The position numbers were made by a program, and so were the translations under genes. Source: Acidimicrobiia bacterium (GTDB taxonomy: Bacteria > Actinomycetota > Acidimicrobiia > IMCC26256 > PALSA-555). From it: DNA of 42,629 nt. The stretch is taken from assembly GCA_040881685.1 (NCBI GenBank), contig JBBECS010000036.1:217643-260271 (forward strand), written 5' to 3'. Position 1 is the first letter of the stretch, and every line of letters begins with the position of its first letter. Shown one piece after another: positions 14,908 to 22,679 of the stretch. Below the pieces are notes generated by a model, which did not search any database, was not told the DNA's origin, and saw nothing but the letters and a program-made list of their open reading frames with translations.

Positions 14908-15468
14908 GTGACCGCCGTGTATGTGATCGCCGCAGTCATCATCGTGCTGTTGCTGTTCGTCATCCTCATCTACAACAGCCTGATTCGGTCGCGGAACCGG
15001 GTCGACAACGCGTGGTCGCAGATCGATGTGCAGCTGAAGCGTCGCTACGACCTCATCCCGAACCTCGTGGAGACCGTCAAGGGCTACGCCGCTCACGAGC
15101 GCCAGACGCTCGAGGCGGTCACCAGCGCTCGCGCCCAGGCCATCGATGCGCAGCAGCGGGGCTCGGTGCAGCAGCAGGCGCAGGCCGAGAACGCGCTCAC
15201 CGGTGCCCTCAAGAGCCTGTTCGCGGTGTCGGAGGCGTATCCCGACCTGAAGGCCAACCAGAACTTCTTGCAGCTGCAAGAGGAGCTCACGTCGACCGAG
15301 GACCGCATCGCGTACGCGCGACAGTTCTACAACGACAGCGTCCTCAACTACAACAACTCCATCCAGGTGTTCCCGAAGAACATCCTCGCTGGGATGTTCA
15401 ACTTCGAGAAGCGGGAGTTCTTCGAGGGCGAGGCGGAGGCGCAGGGTCCGGTCAAGGTCGAGTTCTAG
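14908..15468 (+). CDS. lemA: LemA family membrane protein
   Basis: A 186-residue protein with one N-terminal membrane segment ([23 protein letters not shown]) and a helical domain. It shows the LemA signature [31 protein letters not shown] and a C-terminal [19 protein letters not shown]. The molecular role of LemA is poorly defined; the soluble domain is expected outside the membrane. It is followed 18 nt later by htpX, a pairing common in bacteria, which suggests a shared role in membrane-protein quality control. The GTG start has a GAGGGGG site. Confidence 0.9.
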   Translation: MTAVYVIAAVIIVLLLFVILIYNSLIRSRNRVDNAWSQIDVQLKRRYDLIPNLVETVKGYAAHERQTLEAVTSARAQAIDAQQRGSVQQQAQAENALTGALKSLFAVSEAYPDLKANQNFLQLQEELTSTEDRIAYARQFYNDSVLNYNNSIQVFPKNILAGMFNFEKREFFEGEAEAQGPVKVEF

Positions 15469-15486
15469 CCCGACCTCCCGCGCCCG

Positions 15487-16428
15487 ATGAGCGAGTCACC
15501 GCAGCCAGTCGCGCGCACCGACTTCCATCGCGAGATCCGCAGGAACAAATGGCGGACGTTCGTGATCCTCGCGGCGTTCGTCTTCTTGATCCTCTTGGTC
15601 GGCGTCGCCTTCGATGTGCTGCTCGGCTTCGGAGTCGCTGCCGTGATCATCGCGTTCGTCATCGCGGTGTTCATGGCGTTCTTCTCGTACTTCTACAGCG
15701 ATCGAATGGCGCTCGCGGCGTCGCGTGCGAAGCCGGCTGAAGGACCGGAGTACCAGCGGTTCCACAACATCGTCGAAGGGCTGTGCATCGCCGCGGGATT
15801 GCCGAAGCCGAAGCTCTATGTGGTCGACGACCCGGCGCCGAACGCATTCGCCACCGGCCGCAACCCCAAGCACTCGTCGCTGGCGGTGACCACCGGGTTG
15901 CTGAAGATGATGAACCGGGTAGAGCTCGAGGGCGTGATCGCCCACGAGCTGTCCCACGTGAAGAACTACGACATCCTGGCCGGGACCGTCGCGGTGATCG
16001 CGGTCGGCACGATCGTGCTGCTGGCCGATCTCGGGCTGCGGTTCATGTTCTGGGGCGGGGGAAGGGGCCGACGTGACTCCCGCGACAGCGGCGGCGCCGG
16101 CGCGATCATCGCAATCGCGGCGCTCGCCTTGCTCGTGCTCGCACCCGTCGCGGCTCAGCTCATGCAGTTCTCGATGACGCGCAAGCGAGAGCTGCTCGCT
16201 GATGCCACCGGAGTGCAGCTCACGCGCTATCCGCCAGGTCTGTGCTCGGCGCTCAAGAAGCTTCGTGATGACACGGCAGTGGTGCATTACGCCACGCGCG
16301 CCACCGCTCAGCTGTGGATCGAGTCACCGCTCGATCGTGACAAAGAGAAGAAGGGTTCGTGGCTGAATCGGGCCTTCGACACCCACCCCCCCCTGGACGA
16401 GCGGATCCGCTTGCTGGAGTCCATGTGA
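15487..16428 (+). CDS. htpX: Membrane metalloprotease HtpX (M48)
   Basis: A 313-residue zinc protease of the inner membrane. The HEXXH motif is AHELSH (His153, Glu154, His157), and the third ligand lies in RKRELLADATG. Two membrane spans near residues 25-70 precede the catalytic domain, and two further hydrophobic segments (about 170-185 and 200-220) separate the motifs, as in HtpX. The end [17 protein letters not shown] is typical. Family members degrade misfolded membrane proteins. It lies 18 nt after lemA and overlaps the lipoprotein gene start (GTGA). Confidence 0.92.
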   Translation: MSESPQPVARTDFHREIRRNKWRTFVILAAFVFLILLVGVAFDVLLGFGVAAVIIAFVIAVFMAFFSYFYSDRMALAASRAKPAEGPEYQRFHNIVEGLCIAAGLPKPKLYVVDDPAPNAFATGRNPKHSSLAVTTGLLKMMNRVELEGVIAHELSHVKNYDILAGTVAVIAVGTIVLLADLGLRFMFWGGGRGRRDSRDSGGAGAIIAIAALALLVLAPVAAQLMQFSMTRKRELLADATGVQLTRYPPGLCSALKKLRDDTAVVHYATRATAQLWIESPLDRDKEKKGSWLNRAFDTHPPLDERIRLLESM

Positions 16429-17507
16429 GCCAGGTCGCGTTCAAGGTGCGATTCGTCGCGCTCGGGGCCGCTCTTGCGCTCACGGTGGGCGCGTGCAGCG
16501 GTGAAGACAAGCGAGCCGCGCCGAAACCGAAACCCGAGCCGAGCACCACCACGACGACGATCCCTGTCCCCATCGCGCCGTTCACCGGACTGCCCGATCC
16601 CGAAGGCCTCGCGAACAGCCGGTCGTCGGTCGCGGTCAAGATCGAGAACAGTCCGGACGCGCGCCCGCAATCGGGTCTCGATGTCGCCGACATCGTCTAC
16701 GAGGAAGTCGTCGAGGGCGGGATCACGCGGTTCTGGGCGGTGTTCAATTCGAGAGCACCGGACAACATCGGTCCGGTGCGCTCCGTCCGTGCGATGGATC
16801 CGCCCATCGTCAAGCCGCTCGGCGGAGTCGTCGCGTATTCAGGGGGGACATCGCCCAACGTGGCCGGCGTCCGGGCGACCGGCTTGGTCTGGGTAGACGA
16901 GAACAACGCGGGCGACACGTTCTTTCGGGACTCCGGGCGGTACGCGCCCCACAACCTGTTCGCGCGCAGCGCGTCGCTGTTCGAGCGCGGCGGGCAACCG
17001 GTCCCGCCGCGTCCGATGTTCACCTACTTCGACAAGGATGATGAGGCGGAGTTCGTCGGCGAACCGATCTTGAGCTTCCACGTCAACTTCGACCAGGGCT
17101 ACGACGTCACCTACGTGTGGGATGCCAAACGCAAGGGCTGGTTGCGCTTCCAGGGCTCGAGCGGGCCGTTCTTCGCGGTCGGGTCGACCTTCACGCAGAC
17201 GCAGGTGACGCCGACGAACGTGATCGTGCAGGTGATTCCGTACCCGAAGGGCGCCGAGGGCCTGTCGTTCGGCAGTGGTGACGCGTACGTGTTCTCGAAC
17301 GGTCAGCTCATCCGAGGCCGATGGAGCCGGATCTACCCGGGCGTGCCCACGAAGTTCTTCGACGCGGACGGTGCGCCGATCGTGCTCACGCCTGGACGCA
17401 CGTGGGTAGAGCTCCTGCCCGTCGGGCGGACCGTCGACGTGGCCCCCGGTGCGCCACCGACCACGACGACGTCCACCACCAAGGCCAAGAAGAAGAAGGG
17501 CAAGTAG
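16425..17507 (+). CDS. DUF3048 (YerB-like) lipoprotein
   Basis: A 360-residue predicted lipoprotein. The signal sequence [15 protein letters not shown] ends in a lipobox with Cys24. A Lys/Pro/Thr-rich linker ([15 protein letters not shown]) leads to the DUF3048 domain, with [30 protein letters not shown] and [13 protein letters not shown] as its conserved blocks. The protein ends in a Thr-rich then Lys-rich tail ([15 protein letters not shown]). Function is unknown; extracytoplasmic attachment is predicted. The GTG start overlaps the htpX stop by GTGA and gives a clean signal peptide. Confidence 0.85.
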   Translation: MSQVAFKVRFVALGAALALTVGACSGEDKRAAPKPKPEPSTTTTTIPVPIAPFTGLPDPEGLANSRSSVAVKIENSPDARPQSGLDVADIVYEEVVEGGITRFWAVFNSRAPDNIGPVRSVRAMDPPIVKPLGGVVAYSGGTSPNVAGVRATGLVWVDENNAGDTFFRDSGRYAPHNLFARSASLFERGGQPVPPRPMFTYFDKDDEAEFVGEPILSFHVNFDQGYDVTYVWDAKRKGWLRFQGSSGPFFAVGSTFTQTQVTPTNVIVQVIPYPKGAEGLSFGSGDAYVFSNGQLIRGRWSRIYPGVPTKFFDADGAPIVLTPGRTWVELLPVGRTVDVAPGAPPTTTTSTTKAKKKKGK

Positions 17508-17541
17508 CCGGATCTCGGACGGTCGTCGGCAAGGGTGCCGG

Positions 17542-17547
17542 TACACT
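17542..17547 (+). promoter_or_regulatory. Putative leaderless -10 (TACACT) for pdxS
   Basis: TACACT ends 6 nt before the pdxS ATG at 17554, so transcription would start at or beside the start codon. The 46-nt gap has no room for a normal leader. Confidence 0.45.
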
Positions 17548-17553
17548 CGCCGG

Positions 17554-18459
17554 ATGCCCGATGGAACCGAGGAACCCGCGGCACGCACGACCGGCACTGC
17601 ACGCGTCAAGCGTGGTCTCGCCGAGATGCTGCGCGGTGGCGTGATCATGGATGTCGTCACCCCGGACCAGGCCAAGGTCGCCGAGGACTCCGGTGCGGTG
17701 GCCGTGATGGCCCTCGAGCGGGTCCCCGCAGACATCCGCCGCGACGGCGGGGTGGCGCGGATGAGCGATCCTGCGATGATCGAAGGGATTCGGCAGGCCG
17801 TCACGATCCCCGTGATGGCCAAGTGCCGCATCGGCCACTTCGCCGAGGCTCAGGTGCTCGAGTCGCTCAGTGTCGACTACGTCGACGAGAGCGAGGTGTT
17901 GACGCCGGCCGACGAGGCGCACCACGTGGACAAGTGGGCCTTCACCGTGCCGTTCGTCTGCGGTGCGACCAACCTCGGCGAGGCGTTGCGTCGCATCTCT
18001 GAGGGCGCCGCCTTGATCCGCTCGAAGGGCGAAGCAGGGACCGGCAACATCGTCGAAGCGGTTCGCCATCTGCGGTCGATCCTCGGCGACATCCGCAAGA
18101 TCACCGTGGCCGACGAAGCCGAGCAGTTCGTGTGGGCCAAGGAGCTTCGGGCGTCGGTGGAGCTCGTGCGCGAGGTGGCAGAACGGGGAGAGCTCCCGGT
18201 CCCGCTGTTCTGCGCGGGTGGGATCGCCACGCCAGCCGACGCCGCGCTCGTGATGCAGCTCGGTGCGCAGGCGGTGTTCGTGGGGAGCGGCATCTTCAAG
18301 AGCTCGGAGCCGGCGGCAACCGCGAAGGCAGTGGTCGAGGCAACCACGCACTTCCGTGACGCTGCGATCGTGGCCAAGGTGTCACGTGGGCTCGGCGACC
18401 CGATGCGCGGCGAGGAGATCGCCGGCCTGGACGTCAAACTCTCCGAGCGCGGCTGGTAG
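17554..18459 (+). CDS. pdxS: Pyridoxal 5'-phosphate synthase, PdxS subunit
   Basis: Makes PLP from ribose 5-phosphate, glyceraldehyde 3-phosphate and ammonia supplied by PdxT. The 301 residues match the family. Diagnostic blocks are [50 protein letters not shown] (active-site lysine region), [18 protein letters not shown] (second lysine and phosphate site) and [11 protein letters not shown] near the end. It is followed 26 nt later by pdxT, the glutaminase partner. The ATG is supported by the promoter spacing. Confidence 0.97.
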   Translation: MPDGTEEPAARTTGTARVKRGLAEMLRGGVIMDVVTPDQAKVAEDSGAVAVMALERVPADIRRDGGVARMSDPAMIEGIRQAVTIPVMAKCRIGHFAEAQVLESLSVDYVDESEVLTPADEAHHVDKWAFTVPFVCGATNLGEALRRISEGAALIRSKGEAGTGNIVEAVRHLRSILGDIRKITVADEAEQFVWAKELRASVELVREVAERGELPVPLFCAGGIATPADAALVMQLGAQAVFVGSGIFKSSEPAATAKAVVEATTHFRDAAIVAKVSRGLGDPMRGEEIAGLDVKLSERGW

Positions 18460-18485
18460 CAACGTGTCGCGGAGGCCTCCAGGTC

Positions 18486-19064
18486 ATGTTCAAGTTTGGG
18501 GTCCTCGCGCTCCAGGGGGCGTTTCGAGAGCACCGTGAAGTGCTCGATGCGCTCGGCGTCGCGACCACCGAGGTCCGCACACCTGAGCAGGTCACCGGGC
18601 TCGACGCGCTGATCCTGCCAGGAGGTGAGTCCACCACCGTCGGCAAGTTGCTGGAAACCTCAGGCGTGCTTCCTGTGCTGCGCGAGCGGTTGCACGATGG
18701 CATGGCGGCGTTCGGGACGTGCGCGGGGCTCATCCTGCTCTCCAACTGCGTCGTCGATGGGCGGCCCGATCAGGTTGCACTCGATGCCCTCGACGTGACC
18801 GTGCGGCGCAACGCGTACGGCACCCAGCTGGCGTCGTTCGAGGCCAACCTCGACATCGGCATCCTTGGGGGCCGTCCGTTCCCCGGCGTCTTCATCCGTT
18901 CGCCGGTGGTCGAGTGTGTGGGCGAGGGTGTCGAGGTCCTGGCTGAGCACGAGGGCCACCCCGTGCTCGTCCGGTCGGGCAGGATCTGGGCCTCGACGTT
19001 CCATCCTGAGCTGTCCGGAGATCTCCGCGTTCACGAGCGGTTCCTCAACGAGGTGATGTCATGA
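18486..19064 (+). CDS. pdxT: Pyridoxal 5'-phosphate synthase, glutaminase subunit PdxT
   Basis: A class I glutamine amidotransferase delivering ammonia to PdxS. The 192-residue protein has LALQGAFREH at the start, PGGESTTVGKLL, the nucleophile Cys79 in FGTCAGLILL, and the His173/Glu175 dyad in FHPEL, so the catalytic triad is complete. The stop overlaps the yebC ATG by ATGA. Unlike the mycobacterial order, no thioesterase gene lies between pdxS and pdxT. Confidence 0.96.
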   Translation: MFKFGVLALQGAFREHREVLDALGVATTEVRTPEQVTGLDALILPGGESTTVGKLLETSGVLPVLRERLHDGMAAFGTCAGLILLSNCVVDGRPDQVALDALDVTVRRNAYGTQLASFEANLDIGILGGRPFPGVFIRSPVVECVGEGVEVLAEHEGHPVLVRSGRIWASTFHPELSGDLRVHERFLNEVMS

Positions 19065-19813
19065 GCGGCCATTCCAAGTGGCACTCCATCAAGCACAAGA
19101 AGGGCGCGGCCGATCAGGCCCGCGGGAAGCTCTTCGCGAAGCTGATCCGCCAGATCGAGGTCGCGGCACGCGAGAGCGGCGGTGATGTGGACGCAAGTCC
19201 CACGTTGCGCAGCATGGTGCAGAAGGCGCGCGATGCGTCGGTGCCCGTCGACACGATCGAACGGGCGATCAAGCGCGGCACAGGAGACCTCGAAGGCGTT
19301 CGCTACGAGCCGGTGACCTACGAGGGGTATGCGACGAACGGAGTAGCGGTGCTCGCGGAGTGTCTCACCGACAACCGTAATCGGACCGGCCAGGAGGTAA
19401 AGAACGTGTTCACGCGAAACGGCGGATCGTTGGCGGAGCCCGGCGCGGTGGCGTGGCAGTTCGAGCGAAAAGGTGTGATCATCCTCGAGAAGTCGGCGGC
19501 AACCGAGGATGACCTCATGTTGGCCGCGCTCGATGCCGGCGCCGAAGACATCGCCGATCAGGGCGACACGTGGCAGGTGACGACCGGACCGTCTGATCTG
19601 CATGCGGTACGGACCGCGCTCGAGGCTGCCGACATCAACGTGACGAGTTGCGAGCTCACGATGCTGCCCACGACCAGCGTGCCATTGGGCGACGAGACCG
19701 GCGCACGCGCGGTGATCCGCGTCATCGACGCATTAGAGGAGATTGATGACGTCCAGAACGTCTACGCCAACTTCGACATCCCCGACGACGTGCTGCAGGC
19801 GGTCGTGGCATGA
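19061..19813 (+). CDS. yebC: YebC/PmpR family protein (TACO1-like)
   Basis: A 250-residue protein with the invariant N-terminus [23 protein letters not shown] and family blocks [36 protein letters not shown] and [15 protein letters not shown]. Family members are described as transcriptional regulators or as ribosome-associated factors easing translation of proline stretches. In many actinobacteria yebC directly precedes ruvC; here a redox block of about 3.6 kb separates them. The TGA stop overlaps the start of the peroxiredoxin gene (ATGA). Confidence 0.95.
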   Translation: MSGHSKWHSIKHKKGAADQARGKLFAKLIRQIEVAARESGGDVDASPTLRSMVQKARDASVPVDTIERAIKRGTGDLEGVRYEPVTYEGYATNGVAVLAECLTDNRNRTGQEVKNVFTRNGGSLAEPGAVAWQFERKGVIILEKSAATEDDLMLAALDAGAEDIADQGDTWQVTTGPSDLHAVRTALEAADINVTSCELTMLPTTSVPLGDETGARAVIRVIDALEEIDDVQNVYANFDIPDDVLQAVVA

Positions 19814-20277
19814 GCCGCGGTCCCGATGTCGGCGACGTCGCACCCGATTTTACGCTCCCGGGAGTGCGCGGGCATGAGCGGCGTGACTACACGCTGTCGG
19901 AGTTCCGGGGGCAGAAGGTGGTGCTCGCGTTCTACCCGGGGGACTTCACCCCTGGCTGAACGCTTCAGCTGCGCTCGTACCGCGACGACTTCGCGGAGTT
20001 CGAGCGGGTGAGCGCGGTCGTGCTCACGATCTCACCGCAGGATGTGGACAGCCATGAGCGTTGGGCCGAGCAAGAGGACTTTCCGTTTGCCATGCTCGCC
20101 GACACCGAGAGCCGCGTGATCGACGCGTACGGCTTGAAGGCGCGCGGCGTTGGCGTCCGGCGTTCGGTGTTCGTCATCGATACCGAGGGGACCGTGCGAT
20201 ATCGCCTGACTGCCGGAGTACGTGCGATCTTCAAGAAGCCGAAGGCACTCGCACGGATCATCGAGGAGTTGCACTGA
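19810..20277 (+). CDS. Selenocysteine-containing peroxiredoxin (in-frame TGA at the peroxidatic position)
   Basis: A 155-residue AhpC/TSA-family peroxiredoxin if the TGA at 19957-19959 is read as selenocysteine (residue 50). The frame is open on both sides and homologous throughout: [23 protein letters not shown] before, [15 protein letters not shown] around, and [20 protein letters not shown] and [17 protein letters not shown] after. The TGA falls exactly at the peroxidatic Cys of the P-x3-T-x2-C motif. A bacterial-SECIS-like hairpin lies at 19972-20006. The protein has no cysteine; the resolving position five residues on is Arg55. It is coupled to yebC (ATGA) and to the next gene (TGATG). 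Expected role: thiol-dependent reduction of peroxides. The alternatives are a sequencing error (TGC to TGA) or a pseudogene. TGA cannot simply be Trp, because neighbours, yebC included, use it as stop. Confidence 0.8.
19957..19959 (+). other. Recoded UGA codon (selenocysteine, residue 50)
   Basis: The in-frame TGA stands where [10 protein letters not shown] peroxiredoxins have the peroxidatic cysteine. The codon context is CCT GGC TGA ACG CTT. Confidence 0.75.
19972..20006 (+). promoter_or_regulatory. Putative bacterial SECIS hairpin
   Basis: A lower stem CGCTCG (19972-19977) with CGAGCG (20001-20006) and an upper stem CCGCGA (19980-19985) with TCGCGG (19991-19996) are separated by a 2/4-nt internal loop and capped by CGACT. 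The apical loop starts 26 nt after the TGA and has G as its second base, both within the published bacterial SECIS consensus (loop 16-37 nt downstream, G in the first two loop bases). The fold was made by hand. The region also encodes conserved residues, so chance pairing is possible. Confidence 0.6.
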
Positions 20278-20687
20278 TGGATGTCCAAGAAGCCCGGGAG
20301 TTCATTCGCGCCAATCACCACGCGGTACTCGCCACGGTCCGTCGCGATCAACGGCCGCAGCTCTCTCCGATCGCCTGCGTGATCGACGCGGACGGCTTCG
20401 TGGTGATCAGCAGCCGTGAGACGGCGATGAAGGTCAAGAACATTCGCCGCGATCCTCGGGCCTCACTGTGCGTGCTCAACGACGGCTTCTTCGGCGATTG
20501 GGTGCAGGTGGAAGGGATTGCGGAGATCATCTCGCTCCCCGAGGCGATGGACGGCCTCGTCGAGTACTACCGCCAGGCTTCGGGCGAGCATCCCGATTGG
20601 GACGAGTACCGGGCGGCCATGGAACGCGATCGACGCGTGCTGGTGCGGGTGACCATCGAACGTGCCGGCCCCAACGTTGGCGGTTAG
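20277..20687 (+). CDS. PPOX-class F420-dependent split-barrel oxidoreductase (FDOR-B type)
   Basis: A 136-residue flavin/deazaflavin reductase-fold protein resembling the Rv1155-like F420-binding group. The N-terminus AREFIRANHHAVLATVRRDQRPQLSPI is the usual first helix and strand. FVVISSRETAMKVKNIRRDPRASLCVL holds the phosphate-binding Lys/Arg residues of the cofactor site. WVQVEGIAEII follows. Substrate unknown; F420H2 or FMN would be the cofactor. The ATG overlaps the peroxiredoxin stop (TGATG), so the two are very probably made together. npdG at 5057 supplies evidence that F420 chemistry exists in this genome. Confidence 0.83.
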   Translation: MDVQEAREFIRANHHAVLATVRRDQRPQLSPIACVIDADGFVVISSRETAMKVKNIRRDPRASLCVLNDGFFGDWVQVEGIAEIISLPEAMDGLVEYYRQASGEHPDWDEYRAAMERDRRVLVRVTIERAGPNVGG

Positions 20688-20710
20688 CGCCCGGTTCTTC
20701 GCACAGCAGT

Positions 20711-20716
20711 TAGATT
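20711..20716 (+). promoter_or_regulatory. Putative -10 (TAGATT) for the molybdenum-hydroxylase-like genes
   Basis: TAGATT lies 28 nt before the coxS-like GTG. A strong GGAGGGA ribosome-binding site (20734-20740) follows. Confidence 0.35.
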
Positions 20717-20744
20717 TCGACGACTCGCAACCCGGAGGGAGCGC

Positions 20745-21203
20745 GTGGACATCTCGATCACCGTGAACGGAGGTGCGCAACGTCACGATGTCGAGCCGCG
20801 CACGCTGCTCGTGCAATACCTGCGTGAGTCATGCGGCCTCACGGGCACCAAGGTCGGGTGTGACACGTCTTCGTGCGGTGCGTGCACCGTGCTTGTCGAC
20901 GGCGAGTCCGTGAAGTCGTGCACGATGCTCGCCGCGCAGGCCGACGGCGCTTCGATCACGACGATCGAGGGACTGGCGCACGACGGTGAGCAGCACCCGG
21001 TGCAGCGGGCGTTCGCCGAACATCACGGCCTCCAGTGCGGGTACTGCACTGCCGGCATGGTTCTCGCGGCGGTGTCGTTCCTCGACGAGAACCCCGAGCC
21101 GACAGAAGCCGACGTTCGGCTCGGGCTCGAAGGCAACCTCTGCCGTTGCACCGGCTACCACAACATCGTGCAAGCCGTGCTCGCAGCTGCGGGCTCGAAG
21201 TGA
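20745..21203 (+). CDS. coxS: [2Fe-2S] subunit of a xanthine-dehydrogenase/CO-dehydrogenase-family enzyme
   Basis: A 152-residue small subunit of a molybdenum hydroxylase. It carries the N-terminal plant-type [2Fe-2S] cluster (Cys39, Cys44, Cys47, Cys59) and the second, helical-domain cluster (Cys98, Cys101, Cys133, Cys135 in [10 protein letters not shown] and [10 protein letters not shown]). All eight ligands are present, so it should carry electrons from the molybdenum site to FAD. The start is GTG 20745 with a GGAGGGA site. It overlaps the FAD subunit (GTGA). The gene symbol is by family; the substrate is unknown because no large subunit is in the window. Confidence 0.92.
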   Translation: MDISITVNGGAQRHDVEPRTLLVQYLRESCGLTGTKVGCDTSSCGACTVLVDGESVKSCTMLAAQADGASITTIEGLAHDGEQHPVQRAFAEHHGLQCGYCTAGMVLAAVSFLDENPEPTEADVRLGLEGNLCRCTGYHNIVQAVLAAAGSK

Positions 21204-22021
21204 TCCCCGCCGCGTTCGACTACGTGCGCGCCGGCTCGGCCGGCGAGGTGCTGGCCGCGCTGGCCGAGCACGGTGATGACGCCAAGATCCTCGCGGGCGG
21301 GATGTCCCTCCTCCCGCTGATGAAGCTGCGGTTGGCGACTCCGAGCGTCCTCGTCGACGCGGGGCGCGTGCGGGATCTCGCCTACGTGAACGACGGTGGA
21401 GACCACGTCGCGATCGGCGCGCTCACGCGCCACCGGGAGCTCGAGACCAGCGACCTCTTGGCCAAGGAGTGTGGAGTCCTTCGCGCCGTCGCGGCCGAGG
21501 TCGGCGACAACCAGGTGCGTCATCGCGGGACCATCGGAGGTTCGACCGCGCACGGCGATCCGGCGTCCGACCTTCCTGCCGTGTTGGTGGCCCTGGACGC
21601 CACGCTCGTGATCCGCGGCCTCGACGGCGATCGGACGGTCGCAGCGCCGGAGTTCTTCCACGGGTTCCTCGAGACCGCGCTCGCGCCAACGGAGCTTTTG
21701 GTCGAGATCAGGGTGCCCAAGACAGGCGCGGAGGGGTTCTCGTACCAGAAGTTCAACCGACGAGCGCAGGATTGGGCCATCGTTGGCGCAGTCGTCGTGC
21801 GCAACGGCACGACCCGCGTCGCGCTCGTGAACATGGGGACGACGCCGGTGCGCGCACGGGGCGTCGAGGAGGCATTGGCGGCGGGATCCTCGGTCGCTGA
21901 CGCGTCCGAACGAGCCGCAGAGGGCACCGAGCCGCCGACCGATCTCAATGGCGGACCGGAGTACCGCGAGCATCTGGCCCGCGTGCTCGTACGTCGAGCG
22001 TTGGAAGCCGCCGGCGCGTGA
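21200..22021 (+). CDS. coxM: FAD-binding subunit of a molybdenum hydroxylase (CoxM-like)
   Basis: A 273-residue medium subunit. The FAD-binding motifs are [17 protein letters not shown] and [17 protein letters not shown], and [17 protein letters not shown] is the typical C-terminal block. It would pass electrons from the CoxS-type clusters to the external acceptor. The GTG start overlaps coxS (GTGA), and its stop overlaps the next GTG (GTGA). The order S-M without L is unusual; CODH operons normally have M, S and L together. Confidence 0.9.
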   Translation: MIPAAFDYVRAGSAGEVLAALAEHGDDAKILAGGMSLLPLMKLRLATPSVLVDAGRVRDLAYVNDGGDHVAIGALTRHRELETSDLLAKECGVLRAVAAEVGDNQVRHRGTIGGSTAHGDPASDLPAVLVALDATLVIRGLDGDRTVAAPEFFHGFLETALAPTELLVEIRVPKTGAEGFSYQKFNRRAQDWAIVGAVVVRNGTTRVALVNMGTTPVRARGVEEALAAGSSVADASERAAEGTEPPTDLNGGPEYREHLARVLVRRALEAAGA

Positions 22022-22614
22022 GCATTGCCGCGGCGGTGCTCGCCGCGGGCCTCGGCTCCCGCTTCGCGGGTGACGTTGCGAAGCCGTTGGCGCTGCTCAA
22101 CGGTCGCCCACTCGTCGCGTGGGCGCTGGACGCAGCCATCGCGAGCGGATTGATGCCCACACTGCTCGTGGTCGGCTCCCACGCCCCGGAGATCGCGGAA
22201 GCAGCGCCGCGCGGAGTCCAAGTGGTGACGGCCGCGCTTTCGGAACTTGGCATCTCCCATTCGCTGCACGCGGCAGTCGACGCGCTTGAGGGGCAGGGCG
22301 AGGTGACTGCAACATGCATCGGGCTCGCCGACCAACCACGCGTGGGAGCCGAGGCATTTCGACGGCTCGCCCACGCCCATGCGGATGGCGCCGACTTCGC
22401 GGTGGCTACGTACGCGGGAGAGCGGGGCAACCCCGTGCTGCTCGGGCGGAACGTCTGGGCGGCGGCGCGGCGGCTCACGGGTGACGTGGGCGCACGGGCG
22501 CTGATGGGGGAGCACGAAGTCGTGGAAATCGACTGCACGGACACGGGCAGCCCACGGGATGTCGATACGCTCGAAGACCTGCGCGCGTTGGAAGAGGAGA
22601 TGGGTCGACCATGA
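22018..22614 (+). CDS. MobA-like NTP transferase (molybdenum cofactor cytidylyl/guanylyltransferase-like)
   Basis: A 198-residue nucleotidyltransferase. The N-terminal LAAGLGSRFAGDVAKPLALLNGRPLV is the nucleotide-binding loop with its conserved Lys, CIGLADQPRVG is the metal/nucleotide block, and GERGNPVLLGRNVW and CTDTGSPRDVDTLEDL are late family motifs. Next to molybdenum-hydroxylase genes the natural substrate is molybdopterin, converted to the cytosine dinucleotide form (MocA-like), but this is inferred from context. Overlaps coxM (GTGA). Its stop lies in an ATGA junction that begins a 22-codon mini-ORF over the dispersed repeat. Confidence 0.8.
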   Translation: MSIAAAVLAAGLGSRFAGDVAKPLALLNGRPLVAWALDAAIASGLMPTLLVVGSHAPEIAEAAPRGVQVVTAALSELGISHSLHAAVDALEGQGEVTATCIGLADQPRVGAEAFRRLAHAHADGADFAVATYAGERGNPVLLGRNVWAAARRLTGDVGARALMGEHEVVEIDCTDTGSPRDVDTLEDLRALEEEMGRP

Positions 22615-22679
22615 AGATCACGGAGACGAAGCGGAGCCCTGGCCGGATGGCCGGGAGGGCGCAGCGGAGTCGACCATGA
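22611..22679 (+). other. 22-codon mini-ORF created by the repeat, linked by ATGA at both ends
   Basis: Starts at ATG 22611 over the upstream gene's stop (ATGA) and ends at TGA 22677 over the coxG ATG 22676 (ATGA). It encodes MKITETKRSPGR at its start and AQRSRP at its end, closely matching the repeat-encoded tail of ThrRS. Translation is plausible, but a function is not claimed. Confidence 0.45.
22623..22675 (+). repeat. 53-bp dispersed repeat, copy 2 (before coxG)
   Basis: Begins GAGACGAAGCGGAGCC and ends GAGTCGACC, followed by ATGA as in copy 1. It has the same central hairpin (22638-22655, loop GGAT) and 49/53 identity to copy 1. Confidence 0.87.

Noticed and set aside
19957-19959. TGA as a genuine stop, leaving a truncated peroxiredoxin pseudogene with a separate 89-residue protein from 20008
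   Set aside because: The TGA hits exactly the active-site codon, all other family residues and both overlaps are intact, and a SECIS-like hairpin follows. Recoding explains this better, though a base-call error is still possible.
19957-19959. TGA read as tryptophan (alternative genetic code)
   Set aside because: Neighbouring genes (yebC, coxM-like, ruvX and others) end at TGA in ATGA/GTGA overlaps, so the code uses TGA as stop.
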